Assembly: GCA_051745425.1 (NCBI GenBank)
Contig: JBNJEB010000067.1
Location: 1-8,087, forward strand
Direction: 5' to 3'
Length of the DNA stretch: 8,087 bases
Source of the DNA: Halonatronomonas sp051745425
GTDB lineage: Bacteria; Bacillota; Halanaerobiia; Halanaerobiales; Halarsenatibacteraceae
Positions 1 to 6,013 of the stretch are shown piece after piece. The translations under genes and the position numbers were made by a program. The notes beneath the pieces were generated by a model, which saw only the letters and a list, made by a program, of their open reading frames with translations, was not told the origin of the DNA and searched no databases. Positions within the stretch are counted from its first letter, which is position 1, and the number at the start of each line of letters is the position of its first letter.

Positions 1-807
1 GGGCTTTTTGATAGCAATACTATGATTAAAGGTGGAGAAATTTTATATAAAGGCGATAATCTATTAGCTAAGACTCAACATGAGCTGCAAAGAGATTATC
101 GGGGTAATGAAATTGCGATGATATTTCAAGATCCTGGTTCATCTTTAAATCCTGTATTTACTATTAAAGATCAATTAGATGAGGTATTAAGGATATATCA
201 GCCAGGGAGTAATTCTGAACGGGAAAAGAAGATGATTGAGGCTCTAAATAGTGTTAAGTTACCTGATCCAGAAAGATTATTAAAAAAATATCCCCATCAG
301 CTTTCTGGCGGAATGAAGCAGCGGGTAATGATTGCCTTAAACCTGGCCTGTCAACCCTCTCTTTTGATTGCAGATGAACCAACAACAGCTTTAGATGTTT
401 CGATCCAGGCTCAATTTTTAAATGTTTTAAAGGATTTACAGACTGATACTGATATTACTATTTTATATATTACACATGATATGGCAGTTGTTAGTGAGAT
501 TTGTGATCGGGTTTCTGTAATGTATGCCGGGAGAATTGTAGAAAATGTAACTATGGAAGATTTATTTAATAATCCTGTCCATCCATATAGTAAATTGCTG
601 ATTAGTTCAGTACTTGGGCCAGAGACAAGTATTGATAATCTTATTGAAATTTCAGGTTCTGTGCCAAGATTGATTAATCCTCCACCTGGTTGTAGATTCC
701 ACCCAAGGTGCGAACATACAAGGCCAGAATGTAAAGAAGACCCACCGGTATTAAAGGAAGTGGCACCTGGTCATCAGGTTGCCTGTTTTAAGGAGGATTT
801 ATCATGA
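1..807 (+). CDS. dppD: Peptide ABC transporter ATPase, DppD/OppD type (5' end missing)
   Basis: Cytoplasmic ATPase subunit of a dipeptide/oligopeptide importer; it hydrolyses ATP to drive uptake with a DppF-type partner. The reading frame is open from base 1. The first in-window ATG (22) lies after the point where the family has its Walker A motif, so the true start and Walker A are upstream of the window. Counting residues from that ATG, visible motifs are the Q-loop (IFQDP, Q36), the ABC signature LSGGM (94-98), Walker B LLIADEP (114-120) and the switch histidine H152. The C-terminal oligopeptide-ATPase tail carries four cysteines (C224, C230, C237, C255) after the INPPPGC motif. The stop overlaps the next start by ATGA. 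Family assignment is firm; the substrate (peptide versus nickel or oligosaccharide) cannot be fixed from an ATPase alone. Confidence 0.93.
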   Translation, partial: GLFDSNTMIKGGEILYKGDNLLAKTQHELQRDYRGNEIAMIFQDPGSSLNPVFTIKDQLDEVLRIYQPGSNSEREKKMIEALNSVKLPDPERLLKKYPHQLSGGMKQRVMIALNLACQPSLLIADEPTTALDVSIQAQFLNVLKDLQTDTDITILYITHDMAVVSEICDRVSVMYAGRIVENVTMEDLFNNPVHPYSKLLISSVLGPETSIDNLIEISGSVPRLINPPPGCRFHPRCEHTRPECKEDPPVLKEVAPGHQVACFKEDLS

Positions 808-1760
808 ATTCAGAAGAAGTAATTTTACAGGCAGATCAGATTCAGAAAATCTTTGCCAGCAAAGAGGGTGATGTGAGAGCTGTTGATGGTGTTGATTTAG
901 ATTTAAAAGTCGGAGAAGTTTTTGGGCTGGTAGGAGAATCAGGCTGTGGTAAATCCACCCTTTCCAGGCTGTTACTTAGATTGCTGGATTCCAGCGCTGG
1001 AAGTATTAATTTTAAAGGTGAGGATATAACTAAATATGATAATAAACAGTTAAAAATGTTAAGAAGACAGATGAGTCTCGTCTTTCAGGACCCTCATACT
1101 TCTTTGAATCCTAGAATGACTATTTACGATAATCTGGCAAGACCCTTTAAAATTCATAATTTAGCCAGTGGTAGAGAGGAAATAACTGTAGAAATTGTCA
1201 GGTTACTGAAAAGCATGGGTCTTCAGGCTGAGCATATGATCCGTTATCCTCATGAATTATCAGGTGGCCAAAAACAGAGAGTGGTTGTCGCCAGAGCACT
1301 GGCTGTTGATCCTGAGGTTGTTTTTTTAGATGAACCTACATCAGCCCTTGATGTTTCAGTTCAGGCTAAAATCTTAAAATTATTAGCTAAAATTAAAGAG
1401 GAGAAAGATCTGACATATTTCTTTATTTCTCATGATATTAATTTGATTAGGGTTATATCAGATAGGATTGGAGTTATGTATCTGGGAAGATTAGTTGAAC
1501 TGGATGAAGTTGGAGAAATGTTCAGGGAACCAATGCATCCATATACCAGGGGGTTATTTGGTTCAGTTCCTGAACCGACTCCTTCTAGAAAATTAGGAAC
1601 AGTTTTAATGGGTGAAGTGCCCAGTCCTGTAAACCCACCATCTGGTTGTCATTTTCATCCAAGGTGTCCAGAAAAAATGTCCATCTGTGAAGAAGAAAGT
1701 CCGATTTTTGATTACAGACAGGGCAGAAAAGTTGCCTGTCATTTGTATGACTTAGATTAA
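804..1760 (+). CDS. dppF: Peptide ABC transporter ATPase, DppF/OppF type
   Basis: Second ATPase of the importer, expected to form the nucleotide-binding heterodimer with the DppD-type protein. At 318 residues it is full length for the family. Motifs in order: Walker A GESGCGKS (44-51), Q-loop Q95 in VFQDPHTSLNP, signature LSGGQ (152-156), Walker B VVFLDEP (172-178), D-loop SALD, switch histidine H210, and the C-terminal tail with C282, C288, C295 and C312. The ATG start is set by AGGAGG at 791-796 with a 7-base spacer and overlaps the previous stop (ATGA), implying translational coupling. All catalytic motifs are intact, so both ATP sites should be usable. The first residues match the family start (a short strand, then QIQKIF before RAVDGVDLDL). 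Confidence 0.95.
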   Translation: MNSEEVILQADQIQKIFASKEGDVRAVDGVDLDLKVGEVFGLVGESGCGKSTLSRLLLRLLDSSAGSINFKGEDITKYDNKQLKMLRRQMSLVFQDPHTSLNPRMTIYDNLARPFKIHNLASGREEITVEIVRLLKSMGLQAEHMIRYPHELSGGQKQRVVVARALAVDPEVVFLDEPTSALDVSVQAKILKLLAKIKEEKDLTYFFISHDINLIRVISDRIGVMYLGRLVELDEVGEMFREPMHPYTRGLFGSVPEPTPSRKLGTVLMGEVPSPVNPPSGCHFHPRCPEKMSICEEESPIFDYRQGRKVACHLYDLD

Positions 1761-1810
1761 ATAATTGATAAAAGAAATATTTTAATAATTTAAGGGGGTG
1801 GTTTAGCCAG

Positions 1811-1835
1811 TCAATCTACAGTTTTTTAAGATTGA
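1811..1835 (+). other. Weak intercistronic hairpin before the binding-protein gene
   Basis: TCAATCT (1811-1817) and AGATTGA (1829-1835) form a 7-bp stem around an 11-base loop, followed by an AT-rich stretch. It lies in the 103-base gap between the dppF-like gene and the binding-protein gene. Such hairpins can protect a downstream mRNA segment or partly terminate transcription. This stem is short and AT-rich and may be chance. Confidence 0.25.
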
Positions 1836-1850
1836 ATTATTTTAAAACTC

Positions 1851-1857
1851 AGGAGGG
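1851..1857 (+). promoter_or_regulatory. Strong ribosome binding site selecting a TTG start
   Basis: AGGAGGG stands 7 bases (counted from AGGAGG) before the TTG at 1864. It decides the start of the solute-binding protein: the TTG is followed at once by a typical KKL signal-peptide beginning, and no ATG in frame would preserve the signal peptide. Confidence 0.85.
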
Positions 1858-1863
1858 ATTAAA

Positions 1864-3405
1864 TTGAAAAAATTAAGTATCATTTTAGTACTATGTTTAG
1901 TTTTTGGCCTTGTTGTGATGGCGAATGGAGAAGTTATGGCCCGTGATACAGTCAGAATTTCAATTCAAACAGAGCCTTCCAGGCTTAACCCTGTTACCCG
2001 GGAAGATACAGAAGCAGGCTTTGTGCTTAGTATGATTCATGATCCATTAATTGAGTTAGACTCTCAGGGTAATTACATTACTGAAGGTTCAATTACTGAG
2101 GATTATGAGGTATCAGAAGATGGCAAAGTTTATACATTTAATATTAAAGAAGGTATTACTTTTCATAATGGAGAGGAACTAACTGCTGAAGATGTTAAAT
2201 TTTCATATGAGCAGTATATGGATGAAGAGATGGGTTCACCCCATCAAAGTTATTATGAGGATATTGAAGAGCTAAATTTAATTGATGATTATACACTTGA
2301 AGTTAAATTGGCAAATCCTGATGTAGCCTTTCTAACTACTGCCCGTTTAAGAGGCCATGTGATGCCTAAAGATTATATTGAAGATGTTGGCTGGGAGGAA
2401 TATGAGAGAAATCCAGTAGGTAGTGGTCCATATGAATTTGTAGAACATCATTCAGGATCATTTATTGAGCTGGAAAGATATGAAGATTACTGGCATCATG
2501 TTGCAGAAATTCCTAATCTGGAGTTCCGTTTTTATCCTGAAATTAGTACAGCAGTTATGGCATTAGAGTCAAAAGAAATTGATTTTATTGCTGAGTTACC
2601 TGCAGATGAATATAATAGCTTGAAAAATAATCCAGCTGCTGAACTTAAATTCGGTTCTTTTGAAACCTTTGAGGACCACAGAATAGTATTTAATAAGAGG
2701 GATGATTCTATCTTTTCCGATAAAAAGTTGAGGCAGGCTGTTGCCTATGCTATAAACAGAGAAGAATTAATAGCTTTAACTAGAGGAGATTTAGCTGTTC
2801 CTGCTGTAGGTAGAGTTCCAGGATTTCATGCTGGTTCTGCACCTGATGCAAATGCCTATGAATATAATCCTGATAAAGCCAGAGAATTATTGGAAGAAGC
2901 AGGATATCCAGATGGGTTTGAAACAGAAATTTATGCCCCTTCAGGTTATCGTGAAAGGGTAATGGAATCAGAACAGATTCAGCAGCAGTTAGCAGATGTT
3001 GGGATTGAGGCTGAAGTTGTAACTCTTGAATGGGGTACCTATTTAGATGCCACCGGTGAAGGAGAAGCACCTATCTTTAGAGAAAGATGGTCAGCTACAG
3101 CTCCAGATCCATTTAGTTTTATAGAAAACTGGCATTCAGAATCTAGCTGGAACCCTATCTTTGGAGTTTATGAGAATGCAGAGGTTGATGAATTAATAGA
3201 TGAGATTAAGTCTGAAACTGATACAGAGAGACGCTGGGAGCTATTTAAAGAGGTTCAGGAGGTAGCTATGGAAGATGTACCTTCTTATCCTTTATACTGG
3301 CCTATTGATGGTCTTGCTTATAATGACCAGCTAAATATTCCAGAAGACTTATTCAATGATTTTAGAAATCCAATATCCCATATTAACTTATGGAGTTTTG
3401 AATAA
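1864..3405 (+). CDS. Extracytoplasmic solute-binding protein, family 5 (peptide/nickel type)
   Basis: Captures substrate outside the membrane and delivers it to the ABC importer encoded just upstream. The 513 residues fit the family (about 500-600). Residues 1-26 form a signal peptide (KK, hydrophobic core, VMA before RDTV), with predicted cleavage after A26 by signal peptidase I. The core holds the usual family blocks: YTFNIKEGITFHNGEELTAEDVKFSYE region (90-116), GSGPY (186-190), and the KKLRQAVAYAINREEL region (287-302). There is no lipobox: the only early cysteine (C11) sits inside the hydrophobic core in the wrong context. The mature protein is very acidic, about 105 Asp/Glu against about 37 Lys/Arg by hand count. 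It starts with TTG and has its own strong ribosome site. Being last, after the ATPases, it may be expressed partly independently. Substrate is unproven; peptides are the likeliest guess. Confidence 0.93.
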   Translation: MKKLSIILVLCLVFGLVVMANGEVMARDTVRISIQTEPSRLNPVTREDTEAGFVLSMIHDPLIELDSQGNYITEGSITEDYEVSEDGKVYTFNIKEGITFHNGEELTAEDVKFSYEQYMDEEMGSPHQSYYEDIEELNLIDDYTLEVKLANPDVAFLTTARLRGHVMPKDYIEDVGWEEYERNPVGSGPYEFVEHHSGSFIELERYEDYWHHVAEIPNLEFRFYPEISTAVMALESKEIDFIAELPADEYNSLKNNPAAELKFGSFETFEDHRIVFNKRDDSIFSDKKLRQAVAYAINREELIALTRGDLAVPAVGRVPGFHAGSAPDANAYEYNPDKARELLEEAGYPDGFETEIYAPSGYRERVMESEQIQQQLADVGIEAEVVTLEWGTYLDATGEGEAPIFRERWSATAPDPFSFIENWHSESSWNPIFGVYENAEVDELIDEIKSETDTERRWELFKEVQEVAMEDVPSYPLYWPIDGLAYNDQLNIPEDLFNDFRNPISHINLWSFE

Positions 3406-3432
3406 ATCAAATTGAAGAGTATTATTTAATTG

Positions 3433-3467
3433 TTAAGGGCCCTGGATATTGATTCCAGGGCCCTTAA
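3433..3467. terminator. Strong hairpin terminator between convergent genes
   Basis: TTAAGGGCCCTGGA (3433-3446) and TCCAGGGCCCTTAA (3454-3467) form a perfect 14-bp stem with a 7-base loop. It lies between the stops of the binding-protein gene (+) and the M23 peptidase gene (-), so it can serve both. There is no long T-run on either side, so it departs from the classical intrinsic terminator. Its position and stability still make termination the best reading. Confidence 0.75.
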
Positions 3468-3488
3468 TCTGTAAAAACCTGTATTATT

Positions 3489-4352
3489 CTATAAATCTAA
3501 ATCTACAAAATTCCGAGGATTTAAAAATATTCGATTATAGGAAACTGACCAGTGAAGATGGGGACCTGTGGAAAAACCTGTTGAGCCAACAGCACCAATT
3601 TCTTCACCCTTTGAGATATAGTCTCCTTTTTCAACAAATAATTCGCTTAAATGCAAATATGATGTGTAGATATTCCAGCCATGATCGATTATTATTGTCT
3701 TACCAGTAGCCAGAAGGTCTTCGGCAAGAGTAACCTGGCCAGTATTACTGGCTGCAACAGGTGTTCCGGTAGGAGCTGCAATATCTATCCCGCTATGTCT
3801 ATTGGCCAGTTCGTTATTATGGTATCTGGTAGCGCCAAAATCTGTCGTTAAACGGCCTTCTAATGGCCAGATAAAGCTTTCATCCCAGAGACGGTCCTGA
3901 TGGCTTTCTGCCCTGGCTTCCTTGACCATTTGTCGATCTTTTTCCCTTCTGGCCTGCTTTTCTGGATCTGTTGGCCTGACTGTTTCTTCCTGCTTATCAT
4001 CAATTGTTAAGTAACTTTCATCAAAATCAGCAGCTGTTACTGATATATTCTCTTTAAGCCAGGTTCTGCCCTGATTATCGATAATTGTAGCTGTATATTC
4101 ACCAGGCGACCACCAGTAAGAGATAGGGACAATACTTATGCCCTGGTTGTTGTCAGGTCTAATCGGGAAACTTTCACTGTTAATAATTACTTCTCCACTG
4201 GCAAGATCTCCATGGGTTTTTATTGTTATGATGCTGCCTATTTCAGGCTCCAGGGTGTTAAATGAAATATCACTGGCCAGGGAAGTAGATGTGAATAATA
4301 TGACTGTAAGCAGAACAAAAATTATTTTATTAAAAACTTTAAGTTTAAGCAT
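3489..4352 (-). CDS. Secreted M23 family metallopeptidase (lysostaphin/LytM-type fold)
   Basis: Probable zinc endopeptidase acting on peptidoglycan cross-bridges or stem peptides outside the cytoplasmic membrane. The 287 residues begin with a signal peptide (hydrophobic stretch 9-22, SLA before SDIS, predicted cleavage after A27). Residues about 28-106 look like a small beta-rich domain of the type often found ahead of M23 domains. A highly charged linker follows (about 120-155). The M23 domain (about 160-285) has the full zinc/catalytic set: H186 and D190 in HSGID, H234 in YLHL, and H265 and H267 in GPHLHW. The ATG at 4350-4352 is preceded by AAAGGA (complement of 4361-4366), 8 bases away. 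It is transcribed divergently from the YbjQ-like gene. Family and intact active site are clear. Whether it remodels the wall in growth, division or sporulation cannot be told here. Confidence 0.92.
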   Translation of the reverse strand: MLKLKVFNKIIFVLLTVILFTSTSLASDISFNTLEPEIGSIITIKTHGDLASGEVIINSESFPIRPDNNQGISIVPISYWWSPGEYTATIIDNQGRTWLKENISVTAADFDESYLTIDDKQEETVRPTDPEKQARREKDRQMVKEARAESHQDRLWDESFIWPLEGRLTTDFGATRYHNNELANRHSGIDIAAPTGTPVAASNTGQVTLAEDLLATGKTIIIDHGWNIYTSYLHLSELFVEKGDYISKGEEIGAVGSTGFSTGPHLHWSVSYNRIFLNPRNFVDLDL

Positions 4353-4396
4353 AATATCTATCCTTTCAGTACTCTATTTAATTTATGAAGTATTAA

Positions 4397-4405
4397 TGCT
4401 ATAAT
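4397..4405 (+). promoter_or_regulatory. Extended -10 promoter for the YbjQ-ChrA unit
   Basis: TGCTATAAT (4397-4405) is a perfect extended -10 box (TGnTATAAT) about 50 bases before the YbjQ-like start. The region 17 bases upstream (TTTAAT, 4377-4382) is a poor -35, which extended -10 promoters tolerate. Transcription would begin near 4412. Confidence 0.55.
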
Positions 4406-4408
4406 TAT

Positions 4409-4436
4409 ATTGTAACAGGATTATTGATATTTACAA
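4409..4436 (-). promoter_or_regulatory. Candidate promoter for the M23 peptidase gene
   Basis: On the minus strand, TTGTAA (complement of 4431-4436) and TACAAT (complement of 4409-4414) are spaced by 16 bases. A TATAAT (complement of 4404-4409) directly follows and shares one base. Either box could be the -10. The placement about 55 bases ahead of the M23 start is sensible, but the -35 matches consensus at only four of six positions. Confidence 0.4.
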
Positions 4437-4455
4437 GTGATTAGGAGGGTAATTA

Positions 4456-4758
4456 ATGTTATTATCAACGACAGATTTAAAAAGAGATTATGAAACATTA
4501 GGCCTTGTTAGAGGAAGTGAGATGAAGGCCGTCCATTTAGGGAAAGATATTACTGCTGGAATTAGAAAGCTCTTTGGTGGAGATGTCAAGGAGTATTCTG
4601 ACTTACTTAAAGAGGCTAGAGACCAGGCCTTAGATGAGATGGAAGCAGATGCAGAAGAATTAGGAGCAGATGCAGTAATTGGTGTTAGATTTGCGACATC
4701 AACAATTACGAATGGTGCTGCTGAAATTGTTGCCTATGGTACTGCAGTTAAGTTTTAG
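4456..4758 (+). CDS. YbjQ/UPF0145 family protein (putative heavy-metal-binding domain)
   Basis: A 100-residue, single-domain cytoplasmic protein with no signal peptide or membrane segment. It matches the YbjQ/UPF0145 pattern: an N-terminal strand followed by LGLVRGSE (15-22), a GGDVKEY turn (41-47), a long amphipathic helix with EARDQALDEMEADAEELGADA (53-73), the GADAVIGVRF block (70-79) and a terminal YGTAV strand (94-98). The family is annotated as putative heavy-metal-binding, but its biochemical role is not settled. This copy has no cysteine and a single histidine (H27), so tight metal binding is not obvious from sequence. The ATG is set by AGGAGG (4443-4448) 7 bases upstream. The ChrA-family gene begins 9 bases after its stop, so the two are very probably cotranscribed. 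Confidence 0.88.
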   Translation: MLLSTTDLKRDYETLGLVRGSEMKAVHLGKDITAGIRKLFGGDVKEYSDLLKEARDQALDEMEADAEELGADAVIGVRFATSTITNGAAEIVAYGTAVKF

Positions 4759-4763
4759 GTGAT
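4757..4763 (+). promoter_or_regulatory. Ribosome binding site overlapping the previous stop, selecting a TTG start
   Basis: AGGTGAT matches the 3' part of the canonical AGGAGGTGAT and overlaps the TAG of the YbjQ-like gene. It lies 4 bases before the TTG at 4768, which suggests translational coupling of the two genes. The TTG is favoured because the family alignment begins with the following hydrophobic helix. Confidence 0.65.
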
Positions 4764-4767
4764 ATAA

Positions 4768-5286
4768 TTGGCTTTAATCAATCTTTTTGTTGCCTTTTTT
4801 AGGGTGGGTATTTTAAGTATTGGTGGAGGTTATGTATTATATCCATTGATTGAAGCAGAGGTAGTTAATAATTATCAATGGATGACAGCTGATGAGTTTG
4901 TAGAATTTACTGGAATAATTCAGGGGATACCTGGGGCAATCTCGATTAAGTTTGCCACTTTAACAGGTTATAGAGTAGCCGGGATTCCTGGGGTGATAGT
5001 GGCTAATATAGGAGTTATTTTACCCCCGGCATTAATAATAATTCTTTTAATTTCATTAATGACACAATTAGAGGGCTCGCCACATTTTGCAGCTTTTCTT
5101 AAAGCAGTTGGTTTTGCTACAGCTGGTTTGATAGCCTATTTTTTATATACTTCTTCAATTGCTTTATCCTGGAATATTACAGGTTTTATAATTGCAGGAT
5201 TAGTTTTTGTAGCATTATTATTTACTAATTTGCATCCTGGATTGCTAATTTTATTTACAGGTCTTTTAGGTATATTTATATTTTAA
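4768..5286 (+). CDS. chrA: Single-domain chromate transporter (ChrA/CHR family) half protein
   Basis: Integral membrane protein of 172 residues, the size of a short-chain CHR protein, which corresponds to one half of full-length ChrA (about 400 residues). Visible family features: the first helix FFRVGILSIGGGYVLYPLIE (10-29) with the GGGY motif, the WMTADEFVEFTGIIQGIPGAISI segment (38-60), and the GYRVAGIPG turn (67-75). Further hydrophobic segments lie at about 75-97, 108-127, 133-152 and 155-172. The usual PGP element here reads PGA (55-57). Short CHR proteins are often encoded as adjacent pairs that work together; no second copy is present beside this one. Chromate efflux is the family's described function, but many members are uncharacterised, so the real substrate is open. 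It starts with TTG and ends right at the terminator hairpin. Confidence 0.87.
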   Translation: MALINLFVAFFRVGILSIGGGYVLYPLIEAEVVNNYQWMTADEFVEFTGIIQGIPGAISIKFATLTGYRVAGIPGVIVANIGVILPPALIIILLISLMTQLEGSPHFAAFLKAVGFATAGLIAYFLYTSSIALSWNITGFIIAGLVFVALLFTNLHPGLLILFTGLLGIFIF

Positions 5287-5309
5287 AAAAAGCCCCGTTT
5301 AAGGGGCTT
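5285..5309 (-). terminator. Rho-independent terminator of the C39-like gene, possibly bidirectional
   Basis: AAGCCCC (5290-5296) and GGGGCTT (5303-5309) form a 7-bp GC-rich stem with a 6-base loop. Read on the minus strand, the stem is followed by seven T (complement of 5285-5291), a textbook intrinsic terminator for the C39-like gene. In the plus direction only a weak TTAAATTT tail follows, so it may also stop the ChrA-unit transcript, less efficiently. It fits entirely within the 27 bases between the two convergent stop codons. Confidence 0.9.
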
Positions 5310-5313
5310 AAAT

Positions 5314-5967
5314 TTATGCTGATCTTTCTGGCTGAATTTCATCTACTGTAATAAATAATTGAGAAAAGAAAGGCAGGTCATTTTCCCAGATCTTTAAAAA
5401 GTTATCAGTAGTTAATGTTTTATTCCCAGGTTTTTCACGGGCAACCATGGCTGGTCCAGTTTCAGGATCATAAAAATACATTTCATTATCTTCTTCGCTA
5501 TAACCTACCAGGACCATATAATGCTGCCATTTAAAGCCTTCTCCAACCAGGACTATTACAGGAATGTTCTGGGAAGAAAAATATTTCAATTCACTTAAAT
5601 CACCTGTTCTGGCAACAGCATTTAGGTTATTATCTCGAAAATGAGATATTAATCTATGAGGTGGTACTCCAATATCAAAGGGTAATTTATAGGCAATTTT
5701 TCGATAAATTTGGGTTCCTGTTGCAGGTTGGCCATAATATCTGCGAATAAATGCAGCTGCATATCCTGAACACATATTAAAACCCTGTTTATCAAAACTT
5801 GTATTTTCTAAATCGATATTTAAACTATAATTTATTGGATTTAAGGGGTCAGTAGACAGTCTGGTCTCAGTTGGTAAAAGGTTATCTATTGAAATCATCT
5901 GTGTCGTAAAGGTTCCTAAAAAAATAATTGCGATTAACAGTGGTATGGCAGTAAGATATTTTAACAA
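5314..5967 (-). CDS. Membrane-anchored or secreted C39-like cysteine peptidase family protein
   Basis: Probable papain-fold (C39-like) protein of 217 residues located outside the membrane. Residues about 4-23 form one hydrophobic segment that serves as signal peptide or anchor; no convincing cleavage site is seen. The candidate catalytic set is C66 in NMCSGYAAAFIRRYYG, H149 in WQHYMVLVGY and D167 in YFYDPETG. Q61, five residues before the cysteine, could form the oxyanion hole. The spacing Cys...HY-VLVGY...DP is typical of C39-like domains. There is no ABC transporter or leader-peptide partner nearby, so it is unlikely to be a bacteriocin-processing C39. Substrate is unknown; a non-proteolytic or protein-processing role remains possible. 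The TTG start is chosen because AGGAGG (complement of 5975-5980) lies 7 bases upstream and the signal segment follows at once. The gene has its own promoter and terminator, so it appears to be monocistronic. Confidence 0.78.
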   Translation of the reverse strand: MLKYLTAIPLLIAIIFLGTFTTQMISIDNLLPTETRLSTDPLNPINYSLNIDLENTSFDKQGFNMCSGYAAAFIRRYYGQPATGTQIYRKIAYKLPFDIGVPPHRLISHFRDNNLNAVARTGDLSELKYFSSQNIPVIVLVGEGFKWQHYMVLVGYSEEDNEMYFYDPETGPAMVAREKPGNKTLTTDNFLKIWENDLPFFSQLFITVDEIQPERSA

Positions 5968-5974
5968 CTGGCCA

Positions 5975-5980
5975 CCTCCT
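5975..5980 (-). promoter_or_regulatory. Ribosome binding site selecting the TTG start of the C39-like gene
   Basis: On the minus strand AGGAGG, continuing into TGG, stands 7 bases before the TTG at 5965-5967. No alternative ATG exists before the end of the hydrophobic segment, so this site decides the start. Confidence 0.8.
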
Positions 5981-6013
5981 TTTGTGAAGTTCTATCAAAG
6001 TATATTCACAAAA
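5980..6013 (-). repeat. Inverted repeat in the leader of the C39-like gene
   Basis: TTTTGTGAA (5980-5988) and TTCACAAAA (6005-6013) are perfect 9-base inverted arms separated by 16 bases. They lie inside the predicted 5' leader. In the mRNA the 3' arm directly abuts and overlaps the first base of the Shine-Dalgarno sequence, and a G-U pair could lengthen the stem by one. It may be an mRNA hairpin affecting translation or stability, or a DNA operator dyad. Confidence 0.6.

Noticed and set aside
22..24. ATG as the start of the DppD-like gene
   Set aside because: It would remove the Walker A motif, and the frame is open to the window edge, so it is internal.
1765..1793. Possible promoter TTGATA with a TAAT-rich -10 before the binding-protein gene
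   Set aside because: The spacing to any good -10 is 13-16 bases and the -10 candidates are poor; AT-rich intergenic DNA gives such matches by chance.
2780..3070. Open frame of 96 codons on the minus strand
   Set aside because: It lies wholly inside the binding-protein gene in antisense, and its product is a low-complexity Leu/Gln/His-rich string with no family resemblance; a shadow of the real gene.
3449..3709. Open frame of 86 codons on the plus strand
   Set aside because: It begins inside the terminator hairpin and runs antisense to the conserved catalytic end of the M23 gene, with no ribosome site.
4138..4404. Open frame of 88 codons on the plus strand with a hydrophobic end
   Set aside because: It is antisense to the M23 signal peptide and N-terminal domain. 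The hydrophobic residues come from the reverse complement, and there is no ribosome site.
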